A DNA stretch of 64,000 nt from Bacillota bacterium (GCA_023397675.1 JAEWTV010000120.1:1-64000); one strand, 5' to 3'; numbered from the stretch's first letter, positions 45,604 through 55,233 are shown. Notes: generated by a model from the letters alone, not told the origin. Program-made: numbers and translations.

Positions 45604-46257
45604 CTATTTAATGATCTTGTCATATAGCTTATAAATCAGTATTATACTCTGCTCAATGGTTGCATTGCTTTGAGGTGATAATGTTGTAGTGGATGTTCCG
45701 CTCATAATTCCATTATTCACCAATACAGCCATACCTGTTTTTGCCCAGCTTGATACTTTATTTTTGTCGCTGTAGCTACCACTAATATCAGCTTTTTTTG
45801 TTGTATACTCCTTGCCCTTATTTTTTTCAATACAAACTATTGAATTATATAACATTGTAGCTATTTGCTCCCTTGTTATAAGGTCATCGGGAGAAAATGT
45901 TGTTTTACTCGTACCAGAAACAATACCTGCCTTATATGCTTTTAATATAGCGATATCTTCAGTGTCAGTAAAAACCTTTCCAGATGGCTCCAATTCCTTT
46001 CCTAGTACTTTCTCCACCATATTCACAACTAAACCCGCAAAATCATAACGTGTAATATCATTTTTGAAGAATAAACTGGTACCTGGTGTCAATAGTCCTT
46101 CTTCTTTTGCAGTATCTATTCCCTCCTGCGCCCAGCTACTGGCTGGTTCAATTAAATCTGTTATTTCAACCTCTTCATATGTATAAGCAAACGCCGAACT
46201 CCAGAACAATACTGCTGCTATTAGAATTACAGACATAAATACCATCATTTTTTTCAT
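45604..46257 (-). CDS. S-layer homology domain protein
   Basis: A 217-aa exported protein: signal peptide KKMMVFMSVILIAAVLFWSS, then three SLH-type segments (ASSWAQEGIDTAKEEGLLTP with FKNDITRYDFAGLVV; AYKAGIVSGTSKTTFSPDDL with ITREQIATML; MAVLVNNGIMSGTSTTTLSP). SLH domains bind secondary wall polymers. It follows the WG-repeat gene with only one base between the two stop/start ends, forming a surface-protein pair. Confidence 0.85.
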   Translation of the reverse strand: MKKMMVFMSVILIAAVLFWSSAFAYTYEEVEITDLIEPASSWAQEGIDTAKEEGLLTPGTSLFFKNDITRYDFAGLVVNMVEKVLGKELEPSGKVFTDTEDIAILKAYKAGIVSGTSKTTFSPDDLITREQIATMLYNSIVCIEKNKGKEYTTKKADISGSYSDKNKVSSWAKTGMAVLVNNGIMSGTSTTTLSPQSNATIEQSIILIYKLYDKIIK

Positions 46258-46258
46258 C

Positions 46259-47356
46259 TTAATTTTCCCCCCATTTTAATTTTACGTGAAAAGTATCCGT
46301 TAGCCATTTCTCTCCCTTGGCACTGCTATCAACCAAATATTCTTTTTGCATTTTATCTTCTGTTTCTGCCATTGGGATTTCTGCTTTGAAAGTTTCAATA
46401 TCTTCGTCACTATCAAACTTTACTAAAATGCTCTTAATGGAATTATTTATGACATATTCACCTGAAAATTGTGTATAAAAGTTTCCATTATTGCTTTCTC
46501 CAACATGTAAGAAACTCGTGTCTAAAAAATGTACTTCCGCTGACAAAATATCTACAGATGTATTCGGATTGTATAAAATTAATGCGTACCGGCTTGTATC
46601 AATCAAATTTACGTTAGGCTCAGCCTTTAATTCATTTTTAATTGCATAATAAACTACATGACCTGTATCCATTGGAAACCAATCAGTTAAACGAAGTGTT
46701 GATTGATTATAAACTTCTTTATCTGTTTCCACCGGCTGTTCTTCTGGTGTGTAATCAGAGTCATAATATCCACCCTTTTCTGATATACAGTGAAGTCCGT
46801 CTATACTATAATTAGAGTTGTTCCAGTAATTTTTAACAATCTTCCCTGTCGTATCTATCTGAGCGACCATCATTTCTGGTGGTGTTACACCATTTATATT
46901 TGCTAATTCCCATTCTTCAACTAAAGCAGTAAAATTATAATTTTCTTTAAATACCGTTGCCACACCATCCTTAAAGAATCCTGTACAAAGGTCTCCTTGA
47001 TAATGGCATATTCCGAATTGACAAGGTATTACAATATCACCTTTTTTGTTTATGTATCCAACCTTCCAATTCTTATCCACTACCGCTGCCAGTCCTTCAA
47101 AAAACGGATAAACATACTCAAACCTACCTTTATTGAGGTCTACTAACTTGTAATCTTCATTTATGTAATTCCAGTCACCCTTTTCAGTCTGTACTACAGC
47201 CAATCCTTCATGGAATTCGCTCATTCCCCAAACAGTATATCCTTTTGCCTCTACCTTTTCTTCATCTACAAAATTCCTATCAGCTCCAAATACATTTACT
47301 GCTAAAGATGAAAACAGTAATGAAAGTATTAGTACAAAAATAACATTTTTTTTCAT
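46259..47356 (-). CDS. Secreted WG-repeat protein
   Basis: The 365-aa protein starts with a signal peptide (KKNVIFVLILSLLFSSLAV) followed by WG beta repeats (FHEGLAVVQTEKGDWNYINE, FFEGLAAVVDKNWKVGYINK). The rest (from about 140) is unfamiliar. WG repeats are common in extracellular proteins of unknown role. The ATG at 47356 is chosen over a GTG two codons upstream because GGGAG is better spaced. It pairs with the SLH protein. Confidence 0.8.
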   Translation of the reverse strand: MKKNVIFVLILSLLFSSLAVNVFGADRNFVDEEKVEAKGYTVWGMSEFHEGLAVVQTEKGDWNYINEDYKLVDLNKGRFEYVYPFFEGLAAVVDKNWKVGYINKKGDIVIPCQFGICHYQGDLCTGFFKDGVATVFKENYNFTALVEEWELANINGVTPPEMMVAQIDTTGKIVKNYWNNSNYSIDGLHCISEKGGYYDSDYTPEEQPVETDKEVYNQSTLRLTDWFPMDTGHVVYYAIKNELKAEPNVNLIDTSRYALILYNPNTSVDILSAEVHFLDTSFLHVGESNNGNFYTQFSGEYVINNSIKSILVKFDSDEDIETFKAEIPMAETEDKMQKEYLVDSSAKGEKWLTDTFHVKLKWGEN

Positions 47357-47510
47357 TATCACAACTCCCTCTTTTTTTAAAATAATGACATACTATGAAA
47401 AATTTGTTCATTCACTAATTTATCATTTTTGCCGTATTAAGGCAATAGATAAATTATAGTTTATGTAACTTTTTTGATATTACTGATATATTTTTGGAAG
47501 GGTGATTACA

Positions 47511-47846
47511 TTGGATTTCAAATTAGACTTCAAAAAAATAGGTAAGAATGTCAAAGAACAACGTTTAAGACAGGGGTTGACCCACGAGGACTTGTCCGGT
47601 CTGGCTGGTATATCTACCGTACATATTTCGCATATTGAATCCGGCTCAGCTAAAATGAGCCTTGATAGCTTTGCTCGCATATGTTTTGCATTGAAAGTTA
47701 ATCCTGACCAAATTCTTCTGGAACACATCTACACTCCGCAGGAATATTTACGTGATGATATCGCAAAAACCCTTAAACAATTCGATAACAAAGAACTGGA
47801 TATGGCTTCAAAGTTTCTGAAGTTCTACTTAAATAACAAAGAATAG
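47511..47846 (+). CDS. XRE-family regulator
   Basis: This 111-aa protein is one of the few plus-strand genes of the element. The helix-turn-helix is standard (KNVKEQRLRQGLTHEDLSGL, AGISTVHISHIESGSAKM), with a short C-terminal part. The TTG at 47511 follows GGAAGG by nine bases; a GTG three codons upstream abuts the site. It is divergent from the WG/SLH genes, sharing a 154-base promoter region. Confidence 0.8.
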   Translation: MDFKLDFKKIGKNVKEQRLRQGLTHEDLSGLAGISTVHISHIESGSAKMSLDSFARICFALKVNPDQILLEHIYTPQEYLRDDIAKTLKQFDNKELDMASKFLKFYLNNKE

Positions 47847-47936
47847 TTTTATAAATGGTATGTAATTTTTTTAAATATAAAACCACCCCATGCCTGAACC
47901 ATTGCAATGGGGTGATCATCATAAACATTATTTCGA

Positions 47937-48224
47937 TTATTCATTGTCTGAAAATTCATCAATGCTTGAAGCTACTTCAATCATTATGAGTGCGCCCAAC
48001 TTGAATCCCTGCATGAATGAATTCAAGATTTCCATATCCTTGATTTCACTCTGTATATCCAAAATGTTTTCAAGTTGTATAAGGTCATCTGCATCAAGTT
48101 TCTTTTTCCATGTTTCCAGCATGACGGACAACCTTTTATTTTTTATACTGTATCCAGGATTCCTCGGAATTCTCTCCTCTGGATAGATATTGCCATTATA
48201 TAGTTCTTTCAAAATACTCTTCAA
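47937..48224 (-). CDS. DUF6809-like small protein
   Basis: The 95-aa protein shows the pattern I associate with DUF6809: LKSILKELYNGNIYPEERIP, a central acidic helix, and FMQGFKLGALIMIEV near the end. Start is a TTG at 48224 behind AAAGGGTG; the longer frame to 48269 is not supported. Function unknown; it is convergent with the XRE gene. Confidence 0.65.
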   Translation of the reverse strand: MKSILKELYNGNIYPEERIPRNPGYSIKNKRLSVMLETWKKKLDADDLIQLENILDIQSEIKDMEILNSFMQGFKLGALIMIEVASSIDEFSDNE

Positions 48225-49384
48225 TTTTATCACCCTTTCATTATGTATATGGCCGCATAAACTCCACAACCGGAGGGGATTATATCGCTTTTCCCTTATA
48301 TATGCAATATTGTGTTATTCTAAAACACTTGATACTCTGGTGCTGCGGCCTATATGTACATCAAATTTTACGACAATCGTGGCTAATGTTGAATGTATCT
48401 TATATAAAATAAAAAGTGGAAGTCAAATTATGCTCCCACTCTATATAATAAAACCGCTAGATTGTTACCTAACAGCTTTGTATTCAATTAATCTTCCGGA
48501 GTTCCAACTTTGTAAAAATTGCTTAGATTCATAGATGTATACCGCACTGGATTAATTCCGACCTGCTCCCGGGGTGACCTGTTTATGATTGACAAGGATT
48601 AACACCCGGTATTATCCTATAGTCTTTAATTTATCCGGAAGAATTCCCCAGACCCTAATTTTAAATATAGAATTTGCATCACCCATTTTTGACCTCTTTT
48701 TTTGGCTCACTTTATTGCTTGGGGTACGAAATTAACATGAATATAAAATAATTTGATATAGATTGTGATAACACGCCTTTGCTCTATATTCTTTTGGTTA
48801 TCGCATATAAACATTCAGAAACATTTTTTGATGTCATCAATAATTAGCTTTCAGATACTTAAATTTAATTCAAAGGCTACAGTTCGACAAAGTACTGCAT
48901 GCTTTGCCTGCACTGTTTACACCCTATAATGCCCTTCTTCCCTTTTGTTGCTTCATATAAAATTAACTTTGCCTATGGAACGTAATCCGCCATAATTAAT
49001 ATGACTTTACATGGATTTTATCCATGTTTACATTTATTCAAAGAACCATTATTGCTATAAATGCCAAATCCTTGTTTATTGCTTATAAAGCAATTTCATA
49101 TGAATTTAGCTCCTACACTTATGCTTATATCTTTGTATCTACAGAAACATTAAATAACTTTTCTGCTTATACATTAATTGTCAATCCACTCCGGAAATCT
49201 TATCACTAGCCGCTCTCTTTGGCAAACTGACTTCATTTTTTAAACTAGTATTCTCGACTACATATTGCCTTTGGACTGCGATTATGTATTTGTGTTAAAA
49301 TTTATTGCTGTCATCTTTTCACACTGAAAACTATAATTATTCTCTCTACCTTGAAAACTATTTTAATGGCTGCTTGGCACGTAA
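48225..49384. other. 1.1-kb gene-free stretch
   Basis: No supported ORF, RNA gene or strong repeat seen between the DUF6809-like start and the sigma-like gene's stop. Short plus-strand frames are Phe/Ser/Ile-rich and lack ribosome sites. It may hold regulatory DNA or decayed genes. Confidence 0.5.
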
Positions 49385-50140
49385 TTACAATCTTTCTATT
49401 GTTTCTTTAATGGTTTTTGCTCCGTAAACCTTTTTCTCCAATGCTGAAATAATCACTTTCTCGTTTTTATTAACTGATATTGCTTTTATAACCTGCATTA
49501 TATCTTCATCAGCTAATAAATGGACTTCCAAATCTTTCAGCACCTGTTTTGTAATTCCCAAAGCCTCTAAAATACTTCTATATTTGGTTTCTGCTATATC
49601 TATTGACAGTAATCTTATATAGAGTAGCTGAAAAAGATCTACTCCAAATATATATCTTTTATACTCAATGCTGTCCAAATCAATTTTTATATCAGTACCT
49701 ATATTTTCAATCGGCTCCGTCGAATTTACATCCAATAGTATAGAAAATATTGATTCCTCTTTACCTTCATTGTCAAATATAACATTTGTAAGTTCATTAT
49801 TCCTTTTGAATATTTTAGATATTTGTCGATTTAGAACGCATTTAATACATGCATTTACGTAATTCTCAAGAGTTAAGGTTTTGCCATCCCTAGCCCTTGA
49901 AATTGCTATGCTAATATCGTAATCTGGTGCTTCTCTAAAATATAATAGTGCCTCAACATATGTATCTTCTGCATCAGCGAAAGTAAAATGGTTTATCTTC
50001 TTTGCAGTATGGTTTAACAGACGCATTACTTTATTTTTATTATCAATCAAATATTTAACTGTCTGTTTTTCCCAATCAAGCTCAGGTATTTGCTCCTCTT
50101 CTTCCAATAAGGGGGAATAAACTATTTCCATCATTTCCAT
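49385..50140 (-). CDS. Sigma-factor-like protein
   Basis: The protein (about 251 aa) has a helical segment, LENYVNACIKCVLNRQISKI, that resembles sigma-70 region 2 DNA/core contacts, and a distal segment, KYRSILEALGITKQVLKDLE, that resembles a region-4-type recognition helix. Overall similarity is weak. It may be an element-encoded sigma or a related regulator. The start at 50140 is preferred for its distance from GGAGTGGGG. It stands alone on its strand. Confidence 0.4.
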   Translation of the reverse strand: MEMMEIVYSPLLEEEEQIPELDWEKQTVKYLIDNKNKVMRLLNHTAKKINHFTFADAEDTYVEALLYFREAPDYDISIAISRARDGKTLTLENYVNACIKCVLNRQISKIFKRNNELTNVIFDNEGKEESIFSILLDVNSTEPIENIGTDIKIDLDSIEYKRYIFGVDLFQLLYIRLLSIDIAETKYRSILEALGITKQVLKDLEVHLLADEDIMQVIKAISVNKNEKVIISALEKKVYGAKTIKETIERL

Positions 50141-50416
50141 TGGCCCCACTCCCATTAATTTATTTTAACTCAGATACTATTAAGTCTATTTATATGTATT
50201 TATTATCTGGAATTACAAAAATAGCCGTAATAACGTTTTTAATATACAAAAATTGAAACAATCATTCACCACTAATACCTTTCCTAGCTTTGTGTGGCTC
50301 GTTTTGGCCTACTATTTTACCCATCCACTTATAAACCCTCATTGGAAACTCATTTCATCCTTTAATCAACATTTTGACATTATGGGTAATTTGAAAAATA
50401 AATAAAAGTATATTCC

Positions 50417-51088
50417 TCAGTATAGTCCTATCTTTGCATTGGCACGTCTTACGGCATCCTGTATGTCTTTATTTGAGAATTGGGAGTAAATCATCGTATT
50501 TCTGATGTGAGAATGCCCCAATATCTTCATTAACTTGGTTAAATCTACTTCCCCACTGTTCAGTAGTTGAATCGCCCTGCTATGCCTCAGTACATGTGGA
50601 TGACCATAGCTCTTATACTCTTCTCCCAAAATGCTAACCACATATTTTCCCATTGCCTGATTTACTGCCTGAATGGATATGTGCCCATTACCTGCCTTTC
50701 TAGTAAAAATATCATCTTTTAAACTCAAATTTAATCGTCTTTCATATAGAAGTATCCTGCTTAATAATGCATCAGAAATTGTTAATACCCTATACACAGG
50801 CGGTTTTCTATTTCCGTTCTTGTCCTTATGCCGTTTTAGTGTTATTAACTTCACTGTTTTATTATAGGGGTCTATGTCTTTCATCTTTACCAAGAGAGCC
50901 TCCGTACACCTAGCTCCGGTCTCAAACAAAAATAAAAATAATAAACTATGTAATTCATTTTTTATATTGCTCAATAATTTTATTACTTCAATTTCTTTGA
51001 GGTATTTTGTTTCTTCAATTGTCTTTTGCTCACCATCGTTTAGTATTTCAATAATATCGGTGCTGTTGTACAATACAATATCATTCAT
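50417..51088 (-). CDS. Short tyrosine recombinase, catalytic domain only
   Basis: The 223-aa protein carries a complete catalytic set: R in ETGARCTEALL, K in ITLKRHKDK, HxxR in HVLRHSRAIQ, H in LGHSHIRNT and Y in MIYSQFS. It has almost no N-terminal core-binding domain. XerC/D-like recombinases of this short form exist in mobile elements. It could resolve multimers or act at other sites. The ATG at 51088 is six bases past GGGAGGG. Confidence 0.85.
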   Translation of the reverse strand: MNDIVLYNSTDIIEILNDGEQKTIEETKYLKEIEVIKLLSNIKNELHSLLFLFLFETGARCTEALLVKMKDIDPYNKTVKLITLKRHKDKNGNRKPPVYRVLTISDALLSRILLYERRLNLSLKDDIFTRKAGNGHISIQAVNQAMGKYVVSILGEEYKSYGHPHVLRHSRAIQLLNSGEVDLTKLMKILGHSHIRNTMIYSQFSNKDIQDAVRRANAKIGLY

Positions 51089-51413
51089 GCTCATCCCTCC
51101 CGGTAAACTTTAACTTTCATCCATTCTTAAACTTTTTACCCTAAATTTAAATCAAATTATTCATTATTAAGTACTTTTTGATGCTTCAAATTTATAAATA
51201 CTTTAAAAAATATACTATTTATTAAACCTTTTTCTGTTTTATTTAAAGCAGCTTAAAATAAATAAAAATGCCCCAATCTTTCGACTGAAGCACCTTCTAA
51301 CTGACCGTATGCAGTTATATTTATACAATGTCCGCACTTACACTATCTTTTGCTGCTTTGGTATATCGTTTCCTCTAACGTAAATTCCATCTTATAGGCT
51401 GTAAAAATAAAAA

Positions 51414-51441
51414 CGATAGATTACATTAGCGTAACCTATCG
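51414..51441 (-). terminator. Terminator after the 51569 gene
   Basis: CGATAG (51414-51419) pairs with CTATCG (51436-51441), with TTAC/GTAA inside. On the minus strand it is followed by TTTTTATTTTTAC. Confidence 0.7.
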
Positions 51442-51515
51442 CTTTCATAGTTCTATTTACCTTTGTCAGTGATTATAATACCTTTTCTGTGGTTCCCCCA
51501 ATTAAAGGATAGGTT

Positions 51516-51546
51516 TTTGGGGAGGTACCGCACGGGTCTCCCCAAA
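51516..51546. repeat. Perfect 9-bp hairpin
   Basis: TTTGGGGAG (51516-51524) and CTCCCCAAA (51538-51546) are exact inverted arms around a GC-rich loop containing GTACC and GGGT. It lies 23 bases after the 51569 gene. No long T run follows, so an RNA-stability or protein-binding role is possible. Confidence 0.5.
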
Positions 51547-51568
51547 TGTCTTGATTAATCATACTCAT

Positions 51569-52051
51569 TTATGCTAATCTAACAAATAAGTCACCTTTCG
51601 CTTTTACAAGTGCTTCTCCAAATTCACTGCGAATTGGGTCATTTATTACATAGCCATATGCCAAATGATAACCTTGGCACAATATCCCCTTAGCATTTTT
51701 GCTTTTTAAAATGCATGTCACTTGAATATCTCCCGTTACTCTTGGAATTCTTCCCGTTGTTACATGTGTAATTTTCATTTTCCCTTTACCAAAGTAATTA
51801 TCAATTTCATTTTCAATAAAATCCGCTATCTCTCCATCAACCAGTTCCCTTAGTTTATATTTATGATTTAAAATGTTTCCTAAGTTCACCGCTGTGTCTT
51901 TGAACCCCTCCCGACGCCTTTGTATTTCCTTTTCTATGATACTATCCGCTTCATTACTTTTATTTCTTATGGGGATGTACAAATTAACTGTTGATGTTAT
52001 GTCCCTTTTTAAATCTTCCAGCATTTCTTTCTTTGTTTTTGTAGTTGGCAT
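51569..52051 (-). CDS. Hypothetical protein
   Basis: A 160-aa protein that I do not recognise. The N-terminal 60 residues are helical and charged (EADSIIEKEIQRRREGFKD); the second half is beta-rich (MKITHVTTGRIPRVTGDIQV, ILCQGYHLAYGYVIND). GGAGGG precedes the ATG. It is the gene just downstream of the GGGATA repeat cluster at 52170-52272. Confidence 0.6.
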   Translation of the reverse strand: MPTTKTKKEMLEDLKRDITSTVNLYIPIRNKSNEADSIIEKEIQRRREGFKDTAVNLGNILNHKYKLRELVDGEIADFIENEIDNYFGKGKMKITHVTTGRIPRVTGDIQVTCILKSKNAKGILCQGYHLAYGYVINDPIRSEFGEALVKAKGDLFVRLA

Positions 52052-52169
52052 GATATAAGCCCTCCGCTCAATATATTATTATTTTCAAAAATGTTTTATC
52101 ATGTATTGCTTAACATTTTTGAATTTTTATTTTTTCAAAACACTACTAAAGCTTCACTCCATTTATTCC

Positions 52170-52272
52170 GGGATACTGGGATAATTCCCCTGTATATCTT
52201 GATATAACTGCATTTTAGCGATTATAATACTGGGATAGTTGGTGGGATAGTATCCCATCAACTTGTGGGATA
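52170..52272. repeat. GGGATA iteron-like cluster with a palindrome
   Basis: Five direct GGGATA copies (52170, 52178, 52232, 52244, 52267) plus one inverted TATCCC (52251) fall within 103 bases. Two copies share TACTGGGATA. The pair at 52243-52257 makes a near-perfect palindrome TGGGATA-G-TATCCCA. They lie between the methylase stop and the 51569 gene. This may be an operator or a replication/partition site. Confidence 0.55.
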
Positions 52273-53199
52273 CTTTATCCATATAAACTCTTCCTTCTTT
52301 GAACTATATCCAGACTTATTACTACTGGGTCGATGTACAAAACCTAAAGATTTTTTAACCCACCCATTTGCAGGATTCAGTGGTTCATAATCATTACATC
52401 CGTATTGGGCCGGGTCATAACCAGATAGTATAACTGCCATTTTCGTTTCATGTAGTATTTTTACCATTTCTATGTGCTCTTCTTGAGTCATATCATAGGG
52501 ATATATATTAAGTGCCCCATCTGCTCTGGTTAACGGGTGATAACTAGGGTCTATGTATGACAATACATTTTTGTAATCATTTAGCTGCTTTATTATATTT
52601 AACATATTTCCATTTATTATAGTTGTGTCTGCAAGCACTTCCGTACACAGATTTATCCTTTTTATTTGGTTGTAATATTGTCTGATAAACTTCCTGTTAA
52701 GGGTTTCATTGTCGCCCAACTTAAAATTGTGCATATCCGCATTTCGACTCTGCATAACATTTATATATGTTAGTGCAGCACCATCAAGTATATCGAGTTC
52801 AGGCTTGTCCCTATTTATCTTTGCATACTCAAACCAATCCTTGTCATACGGAAGATTTTGCAGTACATCAATTAACTTTCTACATGATTCCGGATCCTTT
52901 ACACAACTGAATAGATTACATAGCCCAATACTAAATTCGTTGTATATTTTTTTATCGAATAGTCCATAAGGAATATTCAAAAGAGTTCTGGCTCCACCTG
53001 CACAAAGCTCCCCGTAGACGTTGCAGCCAAACTCTTCTACCAACCATTTGATTACCTTTATTATCTTTGGTGTCAATAATGCTTTTCCACCGTAATACCT
53101 AATGATTTGCCTAACGTTACATCTATTTTTGTATCCCATTGACACAAATGATTTTTTATACCAACTACCGTGTTTTTTGTAACTGTTTCTATATTTCAT
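52258..53199 (-). CDS. D12-class N6-adenine DNA methylase
   Basis: The 313-aa protein has the Dam/D12 layout: IIRYYGGKALLTPKII (AdoMet site), YGELCAGGARTLLNI (FxGxG region), and SYIDPSYHPLTRA as motif IV. Motif IV reads DPSY instead of the usual DPPY; that change sits in the catalytic loop. No restriction nuclease lies adjacent, so it may protect the element's DNA or mimic host marks. The start at 53199 follows GGAGAGATATT. The preceding gene, 64 bases upstream on the strand, is the DUF927-like ATPase. Confidence 0.85.
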   Translation of the reverse strand: MKYRNSYKKHGSWYKKSFVSMGYKNRCNVRQIIRYYGGKALLTPKIIKVIKWLVEEFGCNVYGELCAGGARTLLNIPYGLFDKKIYNEFSIGLCNLFSCVKDPESCRKLIDVLQNLPYDKDWFEYAKINRDKPELDILDGAALTYINVMQSRNADMHNFKLGDNETLNRKFIRQYYNQIKRINLCTEVLADTTIINGNMLNIIKQLNDYKNVLSYIDPSYHPLTRADGALNIYPYDMTQEEHIEMVKILHETKMAVILSGYDPAQYGCNDYEPLNPANGWVKKSLGFVHRPSSNKSGYSSKKEEFIWIKYPTS

Positions 53200-53263
53200 A
53201 ATATCTCTCCTCACTTTTTTGAAAAGCTGTGTCAGCTTGCAAACTGACACAGCTTATTGATAT

Positions 53264-55069
53264 TTACTGATTTTTCAGATCTGGCATTTTGATTATGTAC
53301 ATATGGCCTTGCTTTACACCACTACAGTATGTTTTCCTTACTGTAAACCGGGTTTCTTTCTCATATGCACTCATTAATAATCCTGAATATTTCCATGGTC
53401 GTACAAGATTTTCCGCGTTTTCGAAACCAGGAAAATTTTTAAATATTTCATGAATACTTTCACTCAGTAACCAGACTTGCCACTGATTATCTAGACACTT
53501 ATAGTGACCAATATGTGAATTAACATCAGTTTCATCTCTGGTTTCATTTTTGGTTTTTAAAACGTACTGAGTGCGATCTTCTACAAACCTATGTTCATTT
53601 TTCTTGACGTAGCTACAGAGATGTTCATATGCTCTGTTATCAAAGTTGGTTGATTCATTAACTCCTTGTACGCTTTTTTCAAGTGTTTCTTGAATTGTAT
53701 CTATATCCATATCCAGACCGAAACACTGATTCAAAAGCTCTGCCGAGAGCATTATTATGCCAACTTTGTCTGCTACCCTGCTTCCTATATGTGTCTTACC
53801 TAAAACACCTGCATTAAGCTTTTTTATCCAGTATTTATACTTTTCTTTAAGAGCTTCATCAAGTAAGTTCTCCCTGAATAAAAACTCTACAAATGCTTCT
53901 CCACCAACTCCTGCATGACTGCTTATAAACTCCTCAAGCTGCTCACAATGCTCTTTTGAATCCGTCAATTCCCCTTTCCTACAGGAAATCTCAATTATAC
54001 GTGAGAATTGTCCATTTTCATAAACGCCTATCATTTTTTCCGCTATTGAACTTTCTGCTGTAATAATAGTTGGAGCGTATATCTCCTCAAATGACTTACA
54101 CTTGTCATCATTTAGCCTGCCCCTAACTTTCCCAGTGGTAAAGCGAAAGACGAACTTTACTAAATCGCTGATTTGCCTTCTCTGTGAGGTACCTATATAG
54201 GATACCAGTTTGTCATCAAAGACATATGGGATTACTGTACGTTCGGCCAGTCCTGCTTCACTCTTGTTATCTGTATCATTATGTGTTCTGAATAGGTCGT
54301 GTGCATTCCCGTATAACATTAAACAAAGTTTTGCAGCTGTTGACTTTCCAATACCAGTATTATTTTTTATTGTATTACCAGTTCTTACACCGAAAAAGTT
54401 AATTATTAAATTACAATCGGGTAATTTTAATGCCTGTAGGAGGACTCCATAAACTCCCACAACTAATGCTATCTCAAGCTTTGGCTTGCCTACTACCAAT
54501 TGCTTTAAGCCTTCAGTATAACCAGCTCGGTTACCTTTTTTTGCTATCTGTAGATTTCCAATATATTCAGATTTTTTTTCACCTGAAATCGAGTGTATGT
54601 TGAACAACTGGAATACTGTATTTCCTTTATACGTGCTCCATCCAATTTTTTCGTGTTGCAAATCGAATTCCATGTTTCCAATTTTTCCCTTTACAATTTC
54701 TTTGATTGCATTGGATACTACACCTTTTTCATCAAGAAAGCCCATGTTTAATAACGCTTGTCTGATATACTCAGCATCTTCACACGCTCCATTGACGCTT
54801 AATTCTCTGGAATCTTCGTAACCATTGTCCGTTTTCAATCTTAACATGACCTTGATGTTATCATCTCTGCCAATGACATCAATATTTTTCGTCACTTCAA
54901 CGCTTATTCCAACGTCCTTTAAGTTAACTGGTGCTTGTCTTTCTCCTTCGCTTTTCCCTCCTAACTTTATTATTTCATGCAAAGTTTTAGAAATTTCGTC
55001 CGTACCGCTGATAACTGACTCTTTTCTTTGTTGCAAAATACCTTTTGGCATTCTGTCATTTTTTTCCAT
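53264..55069 (-). CDS. DUF927-like P-loop ATPase
   Basis: The 601-aa protein has a P-loop at 236-243 (NNTGIGKS, continuing TAAKLCLMLYG), followed by VIPYVFDDKLVSYIG and a helicase-like body. This resembles DUF927 proteins, which occur in phage- and plasmid-type elements and are thought to act with primases or helicases. A role in element replication is inferred. AAGGG precedes the start. The 16-bp sequence upstream (55134-55149) also lies upstream of xis. Confidence 0.75.
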   Translation of the reverse strand: MEKNDRMPKGILQQRKESVISGTDEISKTLHEIIKLGGKSEGERQAPVNLKDVGISVEVTKNIDVIGRDDNIKVMLRLKTDNGYEDSRELSVNGACEDAEYIRQALLNMGFLDEKGVVSNAIKEIVKGKIGNMEFDLQHEKIGWSTYKGNTVFQLFNIHSISGEKKSEYIGNLQIAKKGNRAGYTEGLKQLVVGKPKLEIALVVGVYGVLLQALKLPDCNLIINFFGVRTGNTIKNNTGIGKSTAAKLCLMLYGNAHDLFRTHNDTDNKSEAGLAERTVIPYVFDDKLVSYIGTSQRRQISDLVKFVFRFTTGKVRGRLNDDKCKSFEEIYAPTIITAESSIAEKMIGVYENGQFSRIIEISCRKGELTDSKEHCEQLEEFISSHAGVGGEAFVEFLFRENLLDEALKEKYKYWIKKLNAGVLGKTHIGSRVADKVGIIMLSAELLNQCFGLDMDIDTIQETLEKSVQGVNESTNFDNRAYEHLCSYVKKNEHRFVEDRTQYVLKTKNETRDETDVNSHIGHYKCLDNQWQVWLLSESIHEIFKNFPGFENAENLVRPWKYSGLLMSAYEKETRFTVRKTYCSGVKQGHMYIIKMPDLKNQ

Positions 55070-55133
55070 GGCATAATTTCCCTTCTTGGTTTATTTTCTT
55101 TCTATGCCTGGACTTCAAACGTACTTCCTTTGC

Positions 55134-55149
55134 TATGTAGTTAGTTCAA
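55134..55149 (-). promoter_or_regulatory. 16-bp shared upstream element, copy 2
   Basis: TATGTAGTTAGTTCAA is identical to 18244-18259. It lies 65 bases upstream of the DUF927-like start and is followed by an A/T-rich run (TTTTTTAAAAAAAAG). Binding by one regulator at both ends of the element is the idea to test. Confidence 0.5.
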
Positions 55150-55233
55150 CTTTTTTAAAAAAAAGTATTTCAGATAAAATGACAGAAGCCTCACCATGTT
55201 TTTAACATAGAAAGACTTCACTAAACATTTGGA

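Larger units (their letters stand above)
51095..51568. other. Intergenic region with hairpins
   Basis: 470 bases without a gene. Two hairpins are listed separately (51414-51441 and 51516-51546). The rest is AT-rich and unremarkable. Confidence 0.5.

Noticed and set aside
49024..49209. 61-aa plus-strand frame in the 1.1-kb empty stretch
   Set aside because: No ribosome site, and composition is typical of random AT-rich DNA.
52170..52272. CRISPR array
   Set aside because: Repeat units are only 6-10 bases with irregular spacing, and no cas genes are present in the window.
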